From contig NZ_CP188297.1 of assembly GCF_050030965.1 (NCBI RefSeq), forward strand, positions 3,100,001-3,164,000: 64,000 nt of DNA, in the 5' to 3' direction. A program made the translations under genes and the position numbers. Each line of letters begins with the position of its first letter. The stretch's first letter is position 1. Under the pieces are notes generated by a model, which was given only the letters and a program-made list of their open reading frames with translations, did not search any database and was not told the origin of the DNA. The stretch comes from Glutamicibacter sp002979865. GTDB lineage: Bacteria > Actinomycetota > Actinomycetes > Actinomycetales > Micrococcaceae. Positions 25,153 through 33,730 of the stretch are shown here, piece after piece.

Positions 25153-25884
25153 ATGATGAACAACGACGAATCGCGTCCGGAAGATGGATCCACGCCGGAA
25201 GTAAAGCATCCAAGCTTCGCGGAAATGATTGGCTCGAACGCCAACATCGCGCAAAATGCCGACGGCGGGATAGATCTGCTCTCCACCGTCGGTGGCGTGC
25301 GCGGAATCCTGGAAACGGTGCTTCCCGGTTTCGTGTTCATCATGGTCTTCGCGCTGACCTCCAATCTGGGCTGGGGGCTGATCGCTTCGATCAGTCTTGG
25401 CGTGGTGTTCATGATCATCCGCCTAGCCAAGCGCTCGACGCTGATCCAGGCCGGCTCCGGGCTGATCGGCATCCTGATCTGCGCCTTCGCCGCACGCAAT
25501 TCAGGCAATGCCAAGGACTACTACATTCCAGGGTTCTACGTATCGGCCGCCTACTTGGCGGGATTGCTGATTTCGGTGATGGCCCGCTGGCCGCTGATCG
25601 GCCTGCTCTTCGGGTTCATCCGCAATGAAGGCACCGAGTGGCGCAAGAAACCCGCGCGCTTGCGCCGCTACCAGGTGGCCACCTGGATCATCATTGCTGT
25701 TTTCGCGCTGCGCCTTGCAGTGCAGATCCCGATGTACATCGCAGATGACGTCGTGGCCTTGGGCTTGGCCCGCGCCTTGATGGGGGTGCCGCTGTATGCA
25801 GCGGGGCTCTGGTTTGCCTGGCTGGTCTCGAAGCCTGCAGCAGAAGCCAGCAACGGGACCAGCCCTCCAGCACAAGCCGTCTAG
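25153..25884 (+). CDS. DUF3159 membrane protein
   Basis: A 243-residue protein with a hydrophilic N-terminus (about 40 residues) followed by about six hydrophobic segments. GGVRGILETVLPGFVFI and the RWPLIGLLFGFIRNEGTEWR loop are typical of DUF3159, a transporter-like family with unknown substrate, found next to TrkA genes in actinobacteria. The C-terminal stop overlaps the end of the convergent TrkA gene by four bases (25881-25884). The start is ATG 25153; ATG 25156 is equally possible. Confidence 0.85.
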   Translation: MMNNDESRPEDGSTPEVKHPSFAEMIGSNANIAQNADGGIDLLSTVGGVRGILETVLPGFVFIMVFALTSNLGWGLIASISLGVVFMIIRLAKRSTLIQAGSGLIGILICAFAARNSGNAKDYYIPGFYVSAAYLAGLLISVMARWPLIGLLFGFIRNEGTEWRKKPARLRRYQVATWIIIAVFALRLAVQIPMYIADDVVALGLARALMGVPLYAAGLWFAWLVSKPAAEASNGTSPPAQAV

Positions 25885-26546
25885 CGGGTGGCGTCGCGCA
25901 GCGTGCGGCGCAACAAGGCTTCGGCTTGCGGGGTGGTGATGAAGAAGATTTCATCGCCACCCTCAATCACATCATCGGCACTGGGCGGGAACGGCGTTTT
26001 ATCGCGAACCACTGCCATCATGGTGGTGTCTTCGGGCCAGGAGATGCGCCCGATGCTGCGGCCAATCAACGCCGAATCGTGCGGGACGGTGAACTCGACC
26101 ATGTAGACCTCGCCGGTCTTCAGCGTCAGCAGCCGCACCAGGTCGCCCACCTCCACGGCTTCTTCCACCAGCGCGGTCATCAGCCGCGGGGTGCTGACCG
26201 CTACATCTACGCCCCAGGCGTCATCGAACATCCACTCATTCTTCGGATTGTTCACGCGGCCTACGGTACGACGGATCCCGAATTCGCTCTTGGCCAGCAA
26301 CGAGACCACAAGGTTCACCTTGTCATCGCCGGTTGCCGAAACGACCACGTCGTACTCTTCAAGCTGTGCCTGCTGCAAGACAGCTAATTCGCAGGCATCG
26401 CCAATCAGCCACTTCACCGCTTCCAGGTCGGCGCGCTCGGCCATTTCCGGCTGCAGGTCGATAAGCAGGACTTCGTGATGGTTGATCACAAGTTCGCGGG
26501 CAATGGAGGAACCGACCGAGCCGGCCCCGGCAATCATGACCTTCAT
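25881..26546 (-). CDS. TrkA/RCK potassium-uptake regulatory protein (second of pair, CeoC-like)
   Basis: A 221-residue peripheral cytoplasmic protein. MKVMIAGAGSVGSSIARELV begins an RCK-N Rossmann domain (GxGxxG) that binds NAD(H) or ATP, with the acidic LIDLQPEM after strand 2. An RCK-C domain from about residue 135 ends the chain. Such proteins gate potassium transporters. The start is set by GAGAGG before ATG 26546. It lies 16 bases after a second RCK gene, forming a ceoB-ceoC type pair. No TrkH/TrkG subunit is encoded in the window; a KimA-like permease is divergent to the pair. Confidence 0.92.
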   Translation of the reverse strand: MKVMIAGAGSVGSSIARELVINHHEVLLIDLQPEMAERADLEAVKWLIGDACELAVLQQAQLEEYDVVVSATGDDKVNLVVSLLAKSEFGIRRTVGRVNNPKNEWMFDDAWGVDVAVSTPRLMTALVEEAVEVGDLVRLLTLKTGEVYMVEFTVPHDSALIGRSIGRISWPEDTTMMAVVRDKTPFPPSADDVIEGGDEIFFITTPQAEALLRRTLRDATR

Positions 26547-26562
26547 GGGGGTGCCTCTCAGA

Positions 26563-27240
26563 TTATTCGTTGGCCTGCGCAGCCGGCGGGCTGGCAAGGA
26601 TCTTTTCGATGTCCTTGGACTCATCGAGCCGCATCATCACGTGCACCAGGTCGCCGCCCTGCAATCGGGTGCGGCCCTCGGGGATGGTGCCTTCGCCGAA
26701 GCGGGTCAGATAGGCCACTCGTACCCCGGCGGCCGCTTCCAGCTCCTTGACCAGCCGTCCATACCAGTCGCGGTGCAGGGCAACTTCGGAAAGCACCAGG
26801 CGCCCCGATGGCTCCCGGAAGTCACCGCGCATCGAATAGTCGGGCAGGATCCGGCGCAGCACCTGATCGGTGCTCCAACGGACCGCGGCCACGGTGGGGA
26901 TACCCAGGCGCTGGTAGATCTCGGCGCGCCCTGGATCATAGATGCGGGCCACGACATGGGGGACGTTATAGGTTTCGCGCGATACGCGAGTGGCGAGAAT
27001 GTTGGAATTATCACCGCTGGATACGGCGGCGAAGGCATAGGCCTCATCGATTTTGGCAGCTTCCAGGGTATCCTTGTCGAACCCCATGCCGGTCACCGTG
27101 GAACCTGAGAAGCCTTTGCTCAGCCGGCGGAAGGCATGCGGGTCCTGGTCAATGACTGCCACGGAATGCCCCGCTGAATCCAGCGTGTGGGCGAGCGAGA
27201 CACCGACGCGTCCGCACCCCATGATCACGAAATGTGCCAC
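26563..27240 (-). CDS. TrkA/RCK potassium-uptake regulatory protein (first of pair, CeoB-like)
   Basis: A 225-residue protein with the same design: VAHFVIMGCGRVGVSLAHTL (Rossmann GxGxxG), VIDQDPHAF (acidic ligand of the nucleotide ribose), then an RCK-C domain from about 145 (GRLVLSEVALHRDWYG). It differs clearly in sequence from its neighbour, so the two probably form a hetero-ring. GTG 27240 is chosen because AAGGAG lies nine bases upstream; a longer frame to 27288 has no site. It is transcribed away from the permease at 27386. Confidence 0.92.
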   Translation of the reverse strand: MAHFVIMGCGRVGVSLAHTLDSAGHSVAVIDQDPHAFRRLSKGFSGSTVTGMGFDKDTLEAAKIDEAYAFAAVSSGDNSNILATRVSRETYNVPHVVARIYDPGRAEIYQRLGIPTVAAVRWSTDQVLRRILPDYSMRGDFREPSGRLVLSEVALHRDWYGRLVKELEAAAGVRVAYLTRFGEGTIPEGRTRLQGGDLVHVMMRLDESKDIEKILASPPAAQANE

Positions 27241-27373
27241 CGAGAACTCCTTGGGTCTACTGCTTGCTGCATGTCCAGTGGCGCACACAAGCTGTGTGCT
27301 CCGAATGCAACAATAGCGCTGATCGCACCCAGTTTATCGGTGGTGCAGCACCCATGTGCCTTGCACCCTGCGA

Positions 27374-27379
27374 TAACGT
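27374..27379 (+). promoter_or_regulatory. -10 hexamer for a leaderless permease mRNA
   Basis: TAACGT, six bases (TGTGTC), then GTG 27386, with no Shine-Dalgarno site. No convincing -35 is seen. Confidence 0.4.
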
Positions 27380-27385
27380 TGTGTC

Positions 27386-29380
27386 GTGCCTGCATTATTT
27401 GACGGTCTGAAGCGGATCTTGGTGGGCCGGCCTTTCAGAACTGAACAGCTGAAAAAGAAGCCGTTGCCACCTAACGTCGCGTTGCCGATTTTCTCGTCCA
27501 GCGCCCTGTCGTCCTTGGCGTACGCGCCAGACGAAATCTTGCTGACGCTGGCCATTGCGGGCATCGCGGCCACCGCGCTTTCGCCGATGGTCGGACTTGC
27601 TGTCCTTGCCGTGCTGGTGGTGCTGGTGCTGTCCTACCGGCAATCGGTCATGGAGTACCCCTCTGGCGGTGGCGACTACGAGATCGTGAAGAAGAACCTG
27701 GGTGCGCGCCCGGGAACAGCGGTCGCCGCTGCGCTGCTGGTCGACTTCGTGCTCACCGTTGCTGTGTCCAGCTCATCAGCTGCCCTGTACCTCGCCGCCA
27801 TTTTCCCTGCAGTGGCCGAGTACAAGGCTTGGGTGGCTGCTGGACTTGTCGCATTCCTCGTGGTCGGTAATCTGCGCGGCAGGGGACAAGGGCGCTGGAC
27901 CCTGGCCATTCCGGTCTACCTCTTCGTGATCGGCATGCTGCTGCTGGTCGCTATCGGCGGGGTGATGGCGCTGACCGGTACCCTCGGGCTTGCCCCGAGC
28001 GCGGATTTCACGATTGTGCCGGAAGAAGAGTTTGCCAATGGGCTGCACGGTGTCGTCGGTGCACTTCTGATCCTGCGTGCTTTCAGTACGGGTTCGGCGG
28101 CGCTGACCGGTATCGAGGTCCCGATCTCGAACGTGCAGACCCTGGCTAAGCCGCGGGCCAAGAACGCGGCGCGGATCCTGCTGGTGCTGGGCCTGCTCTC
28201 CGGGGTGCTGACACTTGGCACGCTGATGCTTGCCCGTGCCACCGGCATCAAGGTCGTCGCCGACCCGCAGGCCTCATTCTTGCTCGACGGTGCGCCGATC
28301 CCTGAAGGGTTTGTGCAGGTCCCGGTCCTTGGCCAGCTGGCGCAAGCCGTGTTCGGCGATTTCACCTTCGGCCTGGTCATTGTTTCGGTGCTGACCATTG
28401 CCGTGCTGCTGCTGGCCGGAAACCAGGCCTTCAACTCCTTCCCCCTGCTGGCCAGCCATCTGGCTACCGACGGCTTCCTGCCACGCCAGCTGCGTACCCG
28501 CGGTGATCGGCTGGGCTTCTCCAACGGCATATTGTCCCTGGGCGTTGCCGCGATTGCACTGGTGCTGCTGTTCCAAGGCGATGTCACCTTGCTGGTCCAG
28601 CTGTACGTGGTGGGCGTGTTCGTTTCCTTTACGCTGAGCCAGCTGGCCATGCTCAAGCACTGGAAACGCGTGCTGGTTCCCATTGCCGACCGCAGGATCC
28701 GTGCGGCCAAGCAGCGCAAGCGCCTGCTGAACCTGGTGGGCCTGGTCCTATCGGCGCTGGTGCTCGTGGTCGTCTTGGCCACCCGCTTGGTCCACGGCGC
28801 GTGGTTGGCCGTGCTGGGCATTGCGGTATTGATGGTGATCATGGATTCGCTGCAGCGCCACTACCAGAAGGTTGACGACGAACTGGCGGTGGATGAGGAC
28901 GTTGCCGCCACGGCGCTGCCCTCCCGGGTGCATGCACTGGTGCTGGTCTCCACCGTGCGCAAGCCGGTGCTGCGGGCCTTGGCCTTCGCCCGGGCTTCGC
29001 GTCCCTCGAAGCTCGAAGCAATCATCGTGGATGTGGAACGAAGCAAAACCGAAAAGACCCTCCGGGACTGGGAACGCCTGCAGATTCCGGTGCCGATCAC
29101 CGCCCTGGCTTCTCCGTACCGCGATATCCCCGGGGCGCTGATTGAGCATATTCGTTCCATCAAGCGTGAATCCCCGCGGGAACTGATCGTCGTGTACATC
29201 CCTGAATACGTAGTGGGCCACTGGTGGGAACAGCTGGTGCACAACCAAACCGCTTTACGAGTGAAAAACCGGCTGCACTATGAACCGGGCGTCTTGATCG
29301 CCTCGGTTCCATGGCGCTTGCTCAGTGCTTCGCATGCCCTGGGCGGCGGGCCGACCGAAGAATCTTCGGCACACCGCTGA
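27386..29380 (+). CDS. APC-superfamily permease resembling potassium importer KimA
   Basis: A 664-residue membrane protein with about 12 helices to residue 490, then a cytoplasmic domain of about 150 residues. SSSALSSLAYAPDEIL, LSYRQSVMEYPSGGGDY, FSTGSAALTGIEVPISN and RGDRLGFSNGI are shared, as I remember it, with Bacillus KimA, a high-affinity K+/H+ symporter in the APC superfamily. Generic annotation would be amino-acid permease. The divergent RCK pair supports potassium as the substrate. The start is GTG, probably leaderless. The TRAM methyltransferase gene follows 30 bases after the stop. Confidence 0.85.
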   Translation: MPALFDGLKRILVGRPFRTEQLKKKPLPPNVALPIFSSSALSSLAYAPDEILLTLAIAGIAATALSPMVGLAVLAVLVVLVLSYRQSVMEYPSGGGDYEIVKKNLGARPGTAVAAALLVDFVLTVAVSSSSAALYLAAIFPAVAEYKAWVAAGLVAFLVVGNLRGRGQGRWTLAIPVYLFVIGMLLLVAIGGVMALTGTLGLAPSADFTIVPEEEFANGLHGVVGALLILRAFSTGSAALTGIEVPISNVQTLAKPRAKNAARILLVLGLLSGVLTLGTLMLARATGIKVVADPQASFLLDGAPIPEGFVQVPVLGQLAQAVFGDFTFGLVIVSVLTIAVLLLAGNQAFNSFPLLASHLATDGFLPRQLRTRGDRLGFSNGILSLGVAAIALVLLFQGDVTLLVQLYVVGVFVSFTLSQLAMLKHWKRVLVPIADRRIRAAKQRKRLLNLVGLVLSALVLVVVLATRLVHGAWLAVLGIAVLMVIMDSLQRHYQKVDDELAVDEDVAATALPSRVHALVLVSTVRKPVLRALAFARASRPSKLEAIIVDVERSKTEKTLRDWERLQIPVPITALASPYRDIPGALIEHIRSIKRESPRELIVVYIPEYVVGHWWEQLVHNQTALRVKNRLHYEPGVLIASVPWRLLSASHALGGGPTEESSAHR

Positions 29381-29410
29381 ATTCAATGCTTCTGATGAAA
29401 GACAAGATCG

Positions 29411-30733
29411 ATGACTGAAACACCAATGCTCACCGTCCGCCTGGGCAAGATTGCCCATGGCGGCCACACCGTCGCCCGCCATGAGGGCCGCGTGATCTTC
29501 GTGCGCCACGGCATTCCCGGAGAGCTGGTGAATGTGTGCCTGACGGACAGTGCGCCGGAGGCCAAATTCTGGCGTGCCGACGTCGCCGAGGTGCTCGAAG
29601 CCAGCGAGCACCGCGTGCCCCACTTCTGGGATGCCGCTGATGCCCTGAAGCATCGTGACCCGGTGGGTGGCGCAGAGTTCGGCCACATCACCCTTGAGCA
29701 CCAGCGTGAGCTCAAGTCGCAGGTTGCTGCCGAGCAGATGACCCGTCTAGGCGGCCTGAAGGCGGAGGACTACAACTTCCCTGCGGTGCAAGCGGTCAAG
29801 GGCGCGGCCGACGGCCTGGGCTGGCGTACCCGGATGTCCTATTCGGTGGACGCACAGGGCAAGCTCGCGATGAGCGCATTCCGCAGTAACCAGTTGACCG
29901 GCATCGCGCAGATGCCATTGGCCCATCCGGCTATCGAGGCCAGTGGCTTGTACTCTGTGGACTACAGCGGAATCGAGCGTGTCGAGGCTGCGGTATCCAG
30001 CCAGGATGACCAGACCGTGCTGATCCTGCTGGCTGAAGCAAGTACCGGCGCCGCGGCAAAGGTGGCAAAGCAGTTCCCGGAGGGTGTCAATGTCGCCGCT
30101 TTCAGCCAGCGGGGCGGCTCGGCGGCTGACGGCAAAGGCAGCTTGCAGACCTTGGCTGGTTCGGCGTTCCTGACCGAAAAGGTACTGGGGGAGAAGTTCC
30201 GGATTACCGGTGAAGGATTCTGGCAGGTGCATCGAGAGGCGGCCAGCCTGCTTTCCCAGCGCGTAGTTGAACTGACCGAGCCAGCCGCTGGCGAGCAAAT
30301 CGCCGACCTCTATGCGGGTGCTGGCTTGTTCTCCGTCCCGTTGGCTAAGGCAGTTGGCTCCCAGGGCCGGGTCTTCTCAATTGAAGGCGCTCCGGGCACG
30401 CATGCCGATGCGAAGAAGAATCTGCGCTCCTATTCGCAGGCCACGGTGATCCGAGGCCGTGTTGAGCGAGTGTTACGGCAGGTCGCCGGGGATGCCTCCC
30501 TGGACGCCGTGGTACTTGACCCGCCCCGCACCGGGATCGATAAGCAGGTGGCTGGGGAGCTGGCTTCCATTGCTGCATCCCGGATTTGTTACGTGTCCTG
30601 CGACCCTGCGGCTTTCGCCCGTGATACCGCGCGTTTGATGGGACGCGGCTACGAATTAGAGCATATGGAGATTCACGATTTGTACCCGCATACCCACCAT
30701 ATGGAGTCCATCGGGCTCTTCGTGCGCCGTTAA
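29411..30733 (+). CDS. Class I SAM-dependent RNA m5U methyltransferase with TRAM domain (RumA/TrmA family)
   Basis: A 440-residue enzyme. A TRAM beta-barrel occupies residues 1-65 (GKIAHGGHTVARHEGRVIFV), followed by an insertion domain and a Rossmann methyltransferase (IADLYAGAGLFSVPLA for AdoMet). DAVVLDPPRTGIDKQV leads to the catalytic-cysteine motif ISYVSCDPA-like segment, here ICYVSCDPAAFARD. These are the features of 23S rRNA or tRNA uridine-5 methyltransferases; which uridine is modified cannot be told. No Cys-rich Fe-S site of RlmD is present in the N-terminus. It follows the permease by 30 bases. Confidence 0.9.
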   Translation: MTETPMLTVRLGKIAHGGHTVARHEGRVIFVRHGIPGELVNVCLTDSAPEAKFWRADVAEVLEASEHRVPHFWDAADALKHRDPVGGAEFGHITLEHQRELKSQVAAEQMTRLGGLKAEDYNFPAVQAVKGAADGLGWRTRMSYSVDAQGKLAMSAFRSNQLTGIAQMPLAHPAIEASGLYSVDYSGIERVEAAVSSQDDQTVLILLAEASTGAAAKVAKQFPEGVNVAAFSQRGGSAADGKGSLQTLAGSAFLTEKVLGEKFRITGEGFWQVHREAASLLSQRVVELTEPAAGEQIADLYAGAGLFSVPLAKAVGSQGRVFSIEGAPGTHADAKKNLRSYSQATVIRGRVERVLRQVAGDASLDAVVLDPPRTGIDKQVAGELASIAASRICYVSCDPAAFARDTARLMGRGYELEHMEIHDLYPHTHHMESIGLFVRR

Positions 30734-30795
30734 ACACCTGAAATTGTCCGATTAGACACGAATTCGGATGAAAATTTATTCCGAGGAGTCTTTTT

Positions 30796-30837
30796 ATGAG
30801 CTTAGGCGATAGACTGTTTTTAGCTCTGCCACGCTAG
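30796..30837 (+). CDS. Possible 13-residue leader peptide upstream of acnA
   Basis: ATG AGC TTA GGC GAT AGA ... TAG encodes MSLGDRLFLALPR. GAGGAG (30783-30788) lies seven bases before the ATG, a better ribosome-binding site than that of many real genes here. It ends 14 bases before a perfect palindrome. It may be a leader peptide or chance. Confidence 0.25.
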   Translation: MSLGDRLFLALPR

Positions 30838-30851
30838 GAGCCTGACTATCT

Positions 30852-30871
30852 CAGTTAGGAACTCCTAACTG
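30852..30871. promoter_or_regulatory. Perfect 20-bp palindrome upstream of aconitase
   Basis: CAGTTAGGA and TCCTAACTG are perfect inverted arms around AC, 53 bases before the acnA start. It may be an operator (the outer CAG...CTG recalls AcnR sites of corynebacteria) or a small hairpin in the leader RNA. Confidence 0.45.
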
Positions 30872-30924
30872 GAATTACAGTGTGCGTGTGCAACAGAATG
30901 AGTGTCTGGCGAGAGGAGTCCCAC

Positions 30925-33633
30925 GTGAGCAATGTGGACAGCTTCGGTGCCAAGGGCGTACTTGACGTCAATGGAACCGAATACGAAATTTACCGACTAA
31001 ATACGGTTGAAGGCTCGGACAGCCTTCCTTACAGCCTTAAGGTTCTTCTTGAGAACCTGCTTCGCACCGAAGACGGCGCGAACGTAACCAACGAGCACAT
31101 CAATGCACTGGGTCAGTGGGATGCTTCGGCTCAGCCGAACACCGAAATCCAGTTCACCCCTGCACGTGTGCTGATGCAGGACTTCACCGGCGTGCCTTGT
31201 GTCGTTGACTTGGCAACCATGCGCGAGGCCGTCAAGGACCTCGGCGGTGACCCAACCCGCGTTAACCCGCTGGCACCAGCCGAAATGGTCATCGACCACT
31301 CCGTGCAGATCGACACCTTCGGTTTCGAAGGCGCTGTCGAGCGCAACATGGAGATCGAGTACCAGCGCAACGGCGAGCGTTACCAGTTCCTGCGCTGGGG
31401 CCAGACTGCATTCGATGACTTCAAGGTCGTCCCACCAGGCACCGGTATCGTGCACCAGGTCAACATCGAGTACCTGGCACGCACCGTCATGACCCGCGAG
31501 GTCAACGGCGTACTGCGCGCTTACCCGGATAGCTGCGTAGGCACCGACTCCCACACCACCATGGTCAACGGCCTGGGCGTGCTGGGTTGGGGCGTTGGCG
31601 GCATCGAAGCCGAGGCAGCAATGCTCGGCCAGCCTGTCTCCATGCTGATCCCACGCGTTGTCGGCTTCAAGCTGGCTGGCTCGATCCCAGCTGGCGCCAC
31701 CGCAACCGACGTGGTGCTGACCATCACCGAAATGCTGCGCAAGCACGGCGTTGTTGGCAAGTTCGTTGAGTTCTACGGCGAAGGCGTTGCAGCAGTGCCA
31801 CTGGCCAACCGTGCAACCATCGGCAACATGTCCCCAGAATTCGGCTCCACTGCCGCGATGTTCCCGATCGACGATGTCACCCTCGACTACCTGCGCCTGA
31901 CCGGCCGCAGCGACGAGAACGTGGCACTGGTCGAGGCTTACGCCAAGGAACAGGGCATGTGGCACGATCCAAGCCGCGAGATCCGTTTCTCGGAATACCT
32001 CGAGCTGGATCTGTCGACCGTGGTTCCATCGATCGCCGGCCCGAAGCGTCCACAGGACCGCATCGAGCTGTCTTCCTCGAAGGAACAGTTCCGCAAGGAC
32101 CTGCACAACTACGTATCGAACGCCGACGACACCCAGGGCGCTGGCCGCCCGTCGGTAGCCGTCGATGTCACCAAGGAAGATGGCACCCAGTTCACCCTGG
32201 ACCACGGCCTGGTTTCGATCGCTTCGATCACCTCGTGCACCAATACCTCCAACCCTTCGGTCATGCTGGCCGCAGCCGTACTGGCTCGCAACGCAGCTGA
32301 CAAGGGCCTGACCTCCAAGCCATGGGTCAAGACTTCGGTCGCGCCAGGCTCGAAGGTCGTTACCGAGTACTACGAGAAGTCCGGCCTGCTGCCATACCTG
32401 GAGAAGCTCGGCTTCTTCGTTGTGGGCTACGGTTGCGCAACGTGCATCGGCAACTCCGGTCCACTGGATGCCGAGATCTCCGAGGCCATCAACGCCAACG
32501 ACCTCGCAGCTACCGCAGTTCTTTCGGGTAACCGCAACTTCGAAGGCCGCATCAACCCAGACGTGAAGATGAACTACCTGGCTTCCCCGCCACTGGTCAT
32601 CGCCTACGCACTGGCTGGCACCATGGACTTCGACTTCGAGACCGACGCACTGGGCCAGGACGCCGAGGGCAACGATGTCTTCCTGAAGGACATCTGGCCA
32701 TCGCCTGTCGAGGTCCAGGAAATCATTGACTCGTCGATCGACAAGGAAATGTTCGCCAAGGGCTACGACGGAGTCTTCGAAGGGGACGCTCGCTGGAAGG
32801 CACTGGACACCCCGGAGGGTTCGACCTTCGCATGGGACGAGAAGTCGACCTACGCACGCAAGGCACCGTACTTCGACGGCATGACCGCCGAGCCGCAGCC
32901 AGTCCAGGACATCAGCGGCGCTCGCGTGCTGCTGAAGCTGGGCGACTCGGTGACCACCGACCACATCTCGCCTGCAGGTTCGTTCAAGTCGGAAACCCCG
33001 GCTGGCCGCTACCTGATCGAGAACGGCGTGGATCGCAAGGACTTCAACTCCTACGGCTCGCGCCGTGGCAACCACGAAGTCATGATCCGCGGTACCTTCG
33101 CCAACATCCGCATCAAGAACCAGCTGCTGGACGGCGTCGAGGGTGGCTTCACCCGCGACTTCACCCAGGCTGATGCTCCGCAGGCTTACGTCTACGACGC
33201 TGCAGAGAACTACAAGGCTGCCGGCACCCCGCTGGTCGTTCTTGGCGGCAAGGAATACGGCTCGGGCTCCTCGCGTGACTGGGCTGCCAAGGGCACCGCA
33301 TTGCTGGGCGTCAAGGCCGTCATCACCGAATCATTCGAGCGTATCCACCGCTCGAACCTGATCGGCATGGGCGTTCTGCCGCTGCAGTTCCCAGACGGCG
33401 AATCCGCTGATTCGCTGGGTCTGACCGGAACCGAGACCTTCGCTGTCTCCGGCGTGACCGAGCTGAACAACGGCACCACCCCGAAGACCCTGAAGGTTAC
33501 CGCAACCGCACAAGACGGCAAGGTTACCGAGTTCGACGCAGTTCTGCGCATCGACACCCCAGGTGAAGCTGACTACTACCGCAACGGTGGCATCCTGCAG
33601 TACGTACTGCGCCAGATCGCCGCTGCCAACTAG
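30925..33633 (+). CDS. acnA: Aconitate hydratase A
   Basis: A 902-residue monomeric aconitase of the TCA cycle, interconverting citrate and isocitrate. The [4Fe-4S] ligands are the cysteine in SITSCTNTSNPSVM and the two in GYGCATCIGNSGPL. The swivel domain carries GKEYGSGSSRDWAAKG near the C-terminus. The length equals that of AcnA/IRP-like enzymes. GTG 30925 follows GAGAGGAG (30911-30918); upstream in-frame starts would add 15 residues rich in Cys and Arg. Codon use is very biased (nearly all CTG Leu, ACC Thr, AAG Lys), as expected for a highly expressed gene. Confidence 0.97.
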   Translation: MSNVDSFGAKGVLDVNGTEYEIYRLNTVEGSDSLPYSLKVLLENLLRTEDGANVTNEHINALGQWDASAQPNTEIQFTPARVLMQDFTGVPCVVDLATMREAVKDLGGDPTRVNPLAPAEMVIDHSVQIDTFGFEGAVERNMEIEYQRNGERYQFLRWGQTAFDDFKVVPPGTGIVHQVNIEYLARTVMTREVNGVLRAYPDSCVGTDSHTTMVNGLGVLGWGVGGIEAEAAMLGQPVSMLIPRVVGFKLAGSIPAGATATDVVLTITEMLRKHGVVGKFVEFYGEGVAAVPLANRATIGNMSPEFGSTAAMFPIDDVTLDYLRLTGRSDENVALVEAYAKEQGMWHDPSREIRFSEYLELDLSTVVPSIAGPKRPQDRIELSSSKEQFRKDLHNYVSNADDTQGAGRPSVAVDVTKEDGTQFTLDHGLVSIASITSCTNTSNPSVMLAAAVLARNAADKGLTSKPWVKTSVAPGSKVVTEYYEKSGLLPYLEKLGFFVVGYGCATCIGNSGPLDAEISEAINANDLAATAVLSGNRNFEGRINPDVKMNYLASPPLVIAYALAGTMDFDFETDALGQDAEGNDVFLKDIWPSPVEVQEIIDSSIDKEMFAKGYDGVFEGDARWKALDTPEGSTFAWDEKSTYARKAPYFDGMTAEPQPVQDISGARVLLKLGDSVTTDHISPAGSFKSETPAGRYLIENGVDRKDFNSYGSRRGNHEVMIRGTFANIRIKNQLLDGVEGGFTRDFTQADAPQAYVYDAAENYKAAGTPLVVLGGKEYGSGSSRDWAAKGTALLGVKAVITESFERIHRSNLIGMGVLPLQFPDGESADSLGLTGTETFAVSGVTELNNGTTPKTLKVTATAQDGKVTEFDAVLRIDTPGEADYYRNGGILQYVLRQIAAAN

Positions 33634-33688
33634 CAGATCCACCTCGGCTCCGGTCGAAGCGAATCTCTAAGTAGTTCCGCATCGCGGG

Positions 33689-33730
33689 AAAACCTGAGAC
33701 CCAAGGCAATTGCCTTGGGTCTCAGGTTTT
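33689..33730. terminator. 42-bp perfect palindromic terminator after acnA
   Basis: AAAACCTGAGACCCAAGGCAA is followed directly by its exact complement, giving an A-tract on one side and TTTT on the other. It lies between the convergent acnA and methyltransferase genes and should act in both directions. Confidence 0.85.

Noticed and set aside
30997..33075. 692-codon open frame opposite aconitase
   Set aside because: It is an antisense shadow created by the strongly biased codon use of acnA, with no family features; aconitase is unmistakable on the other strand.
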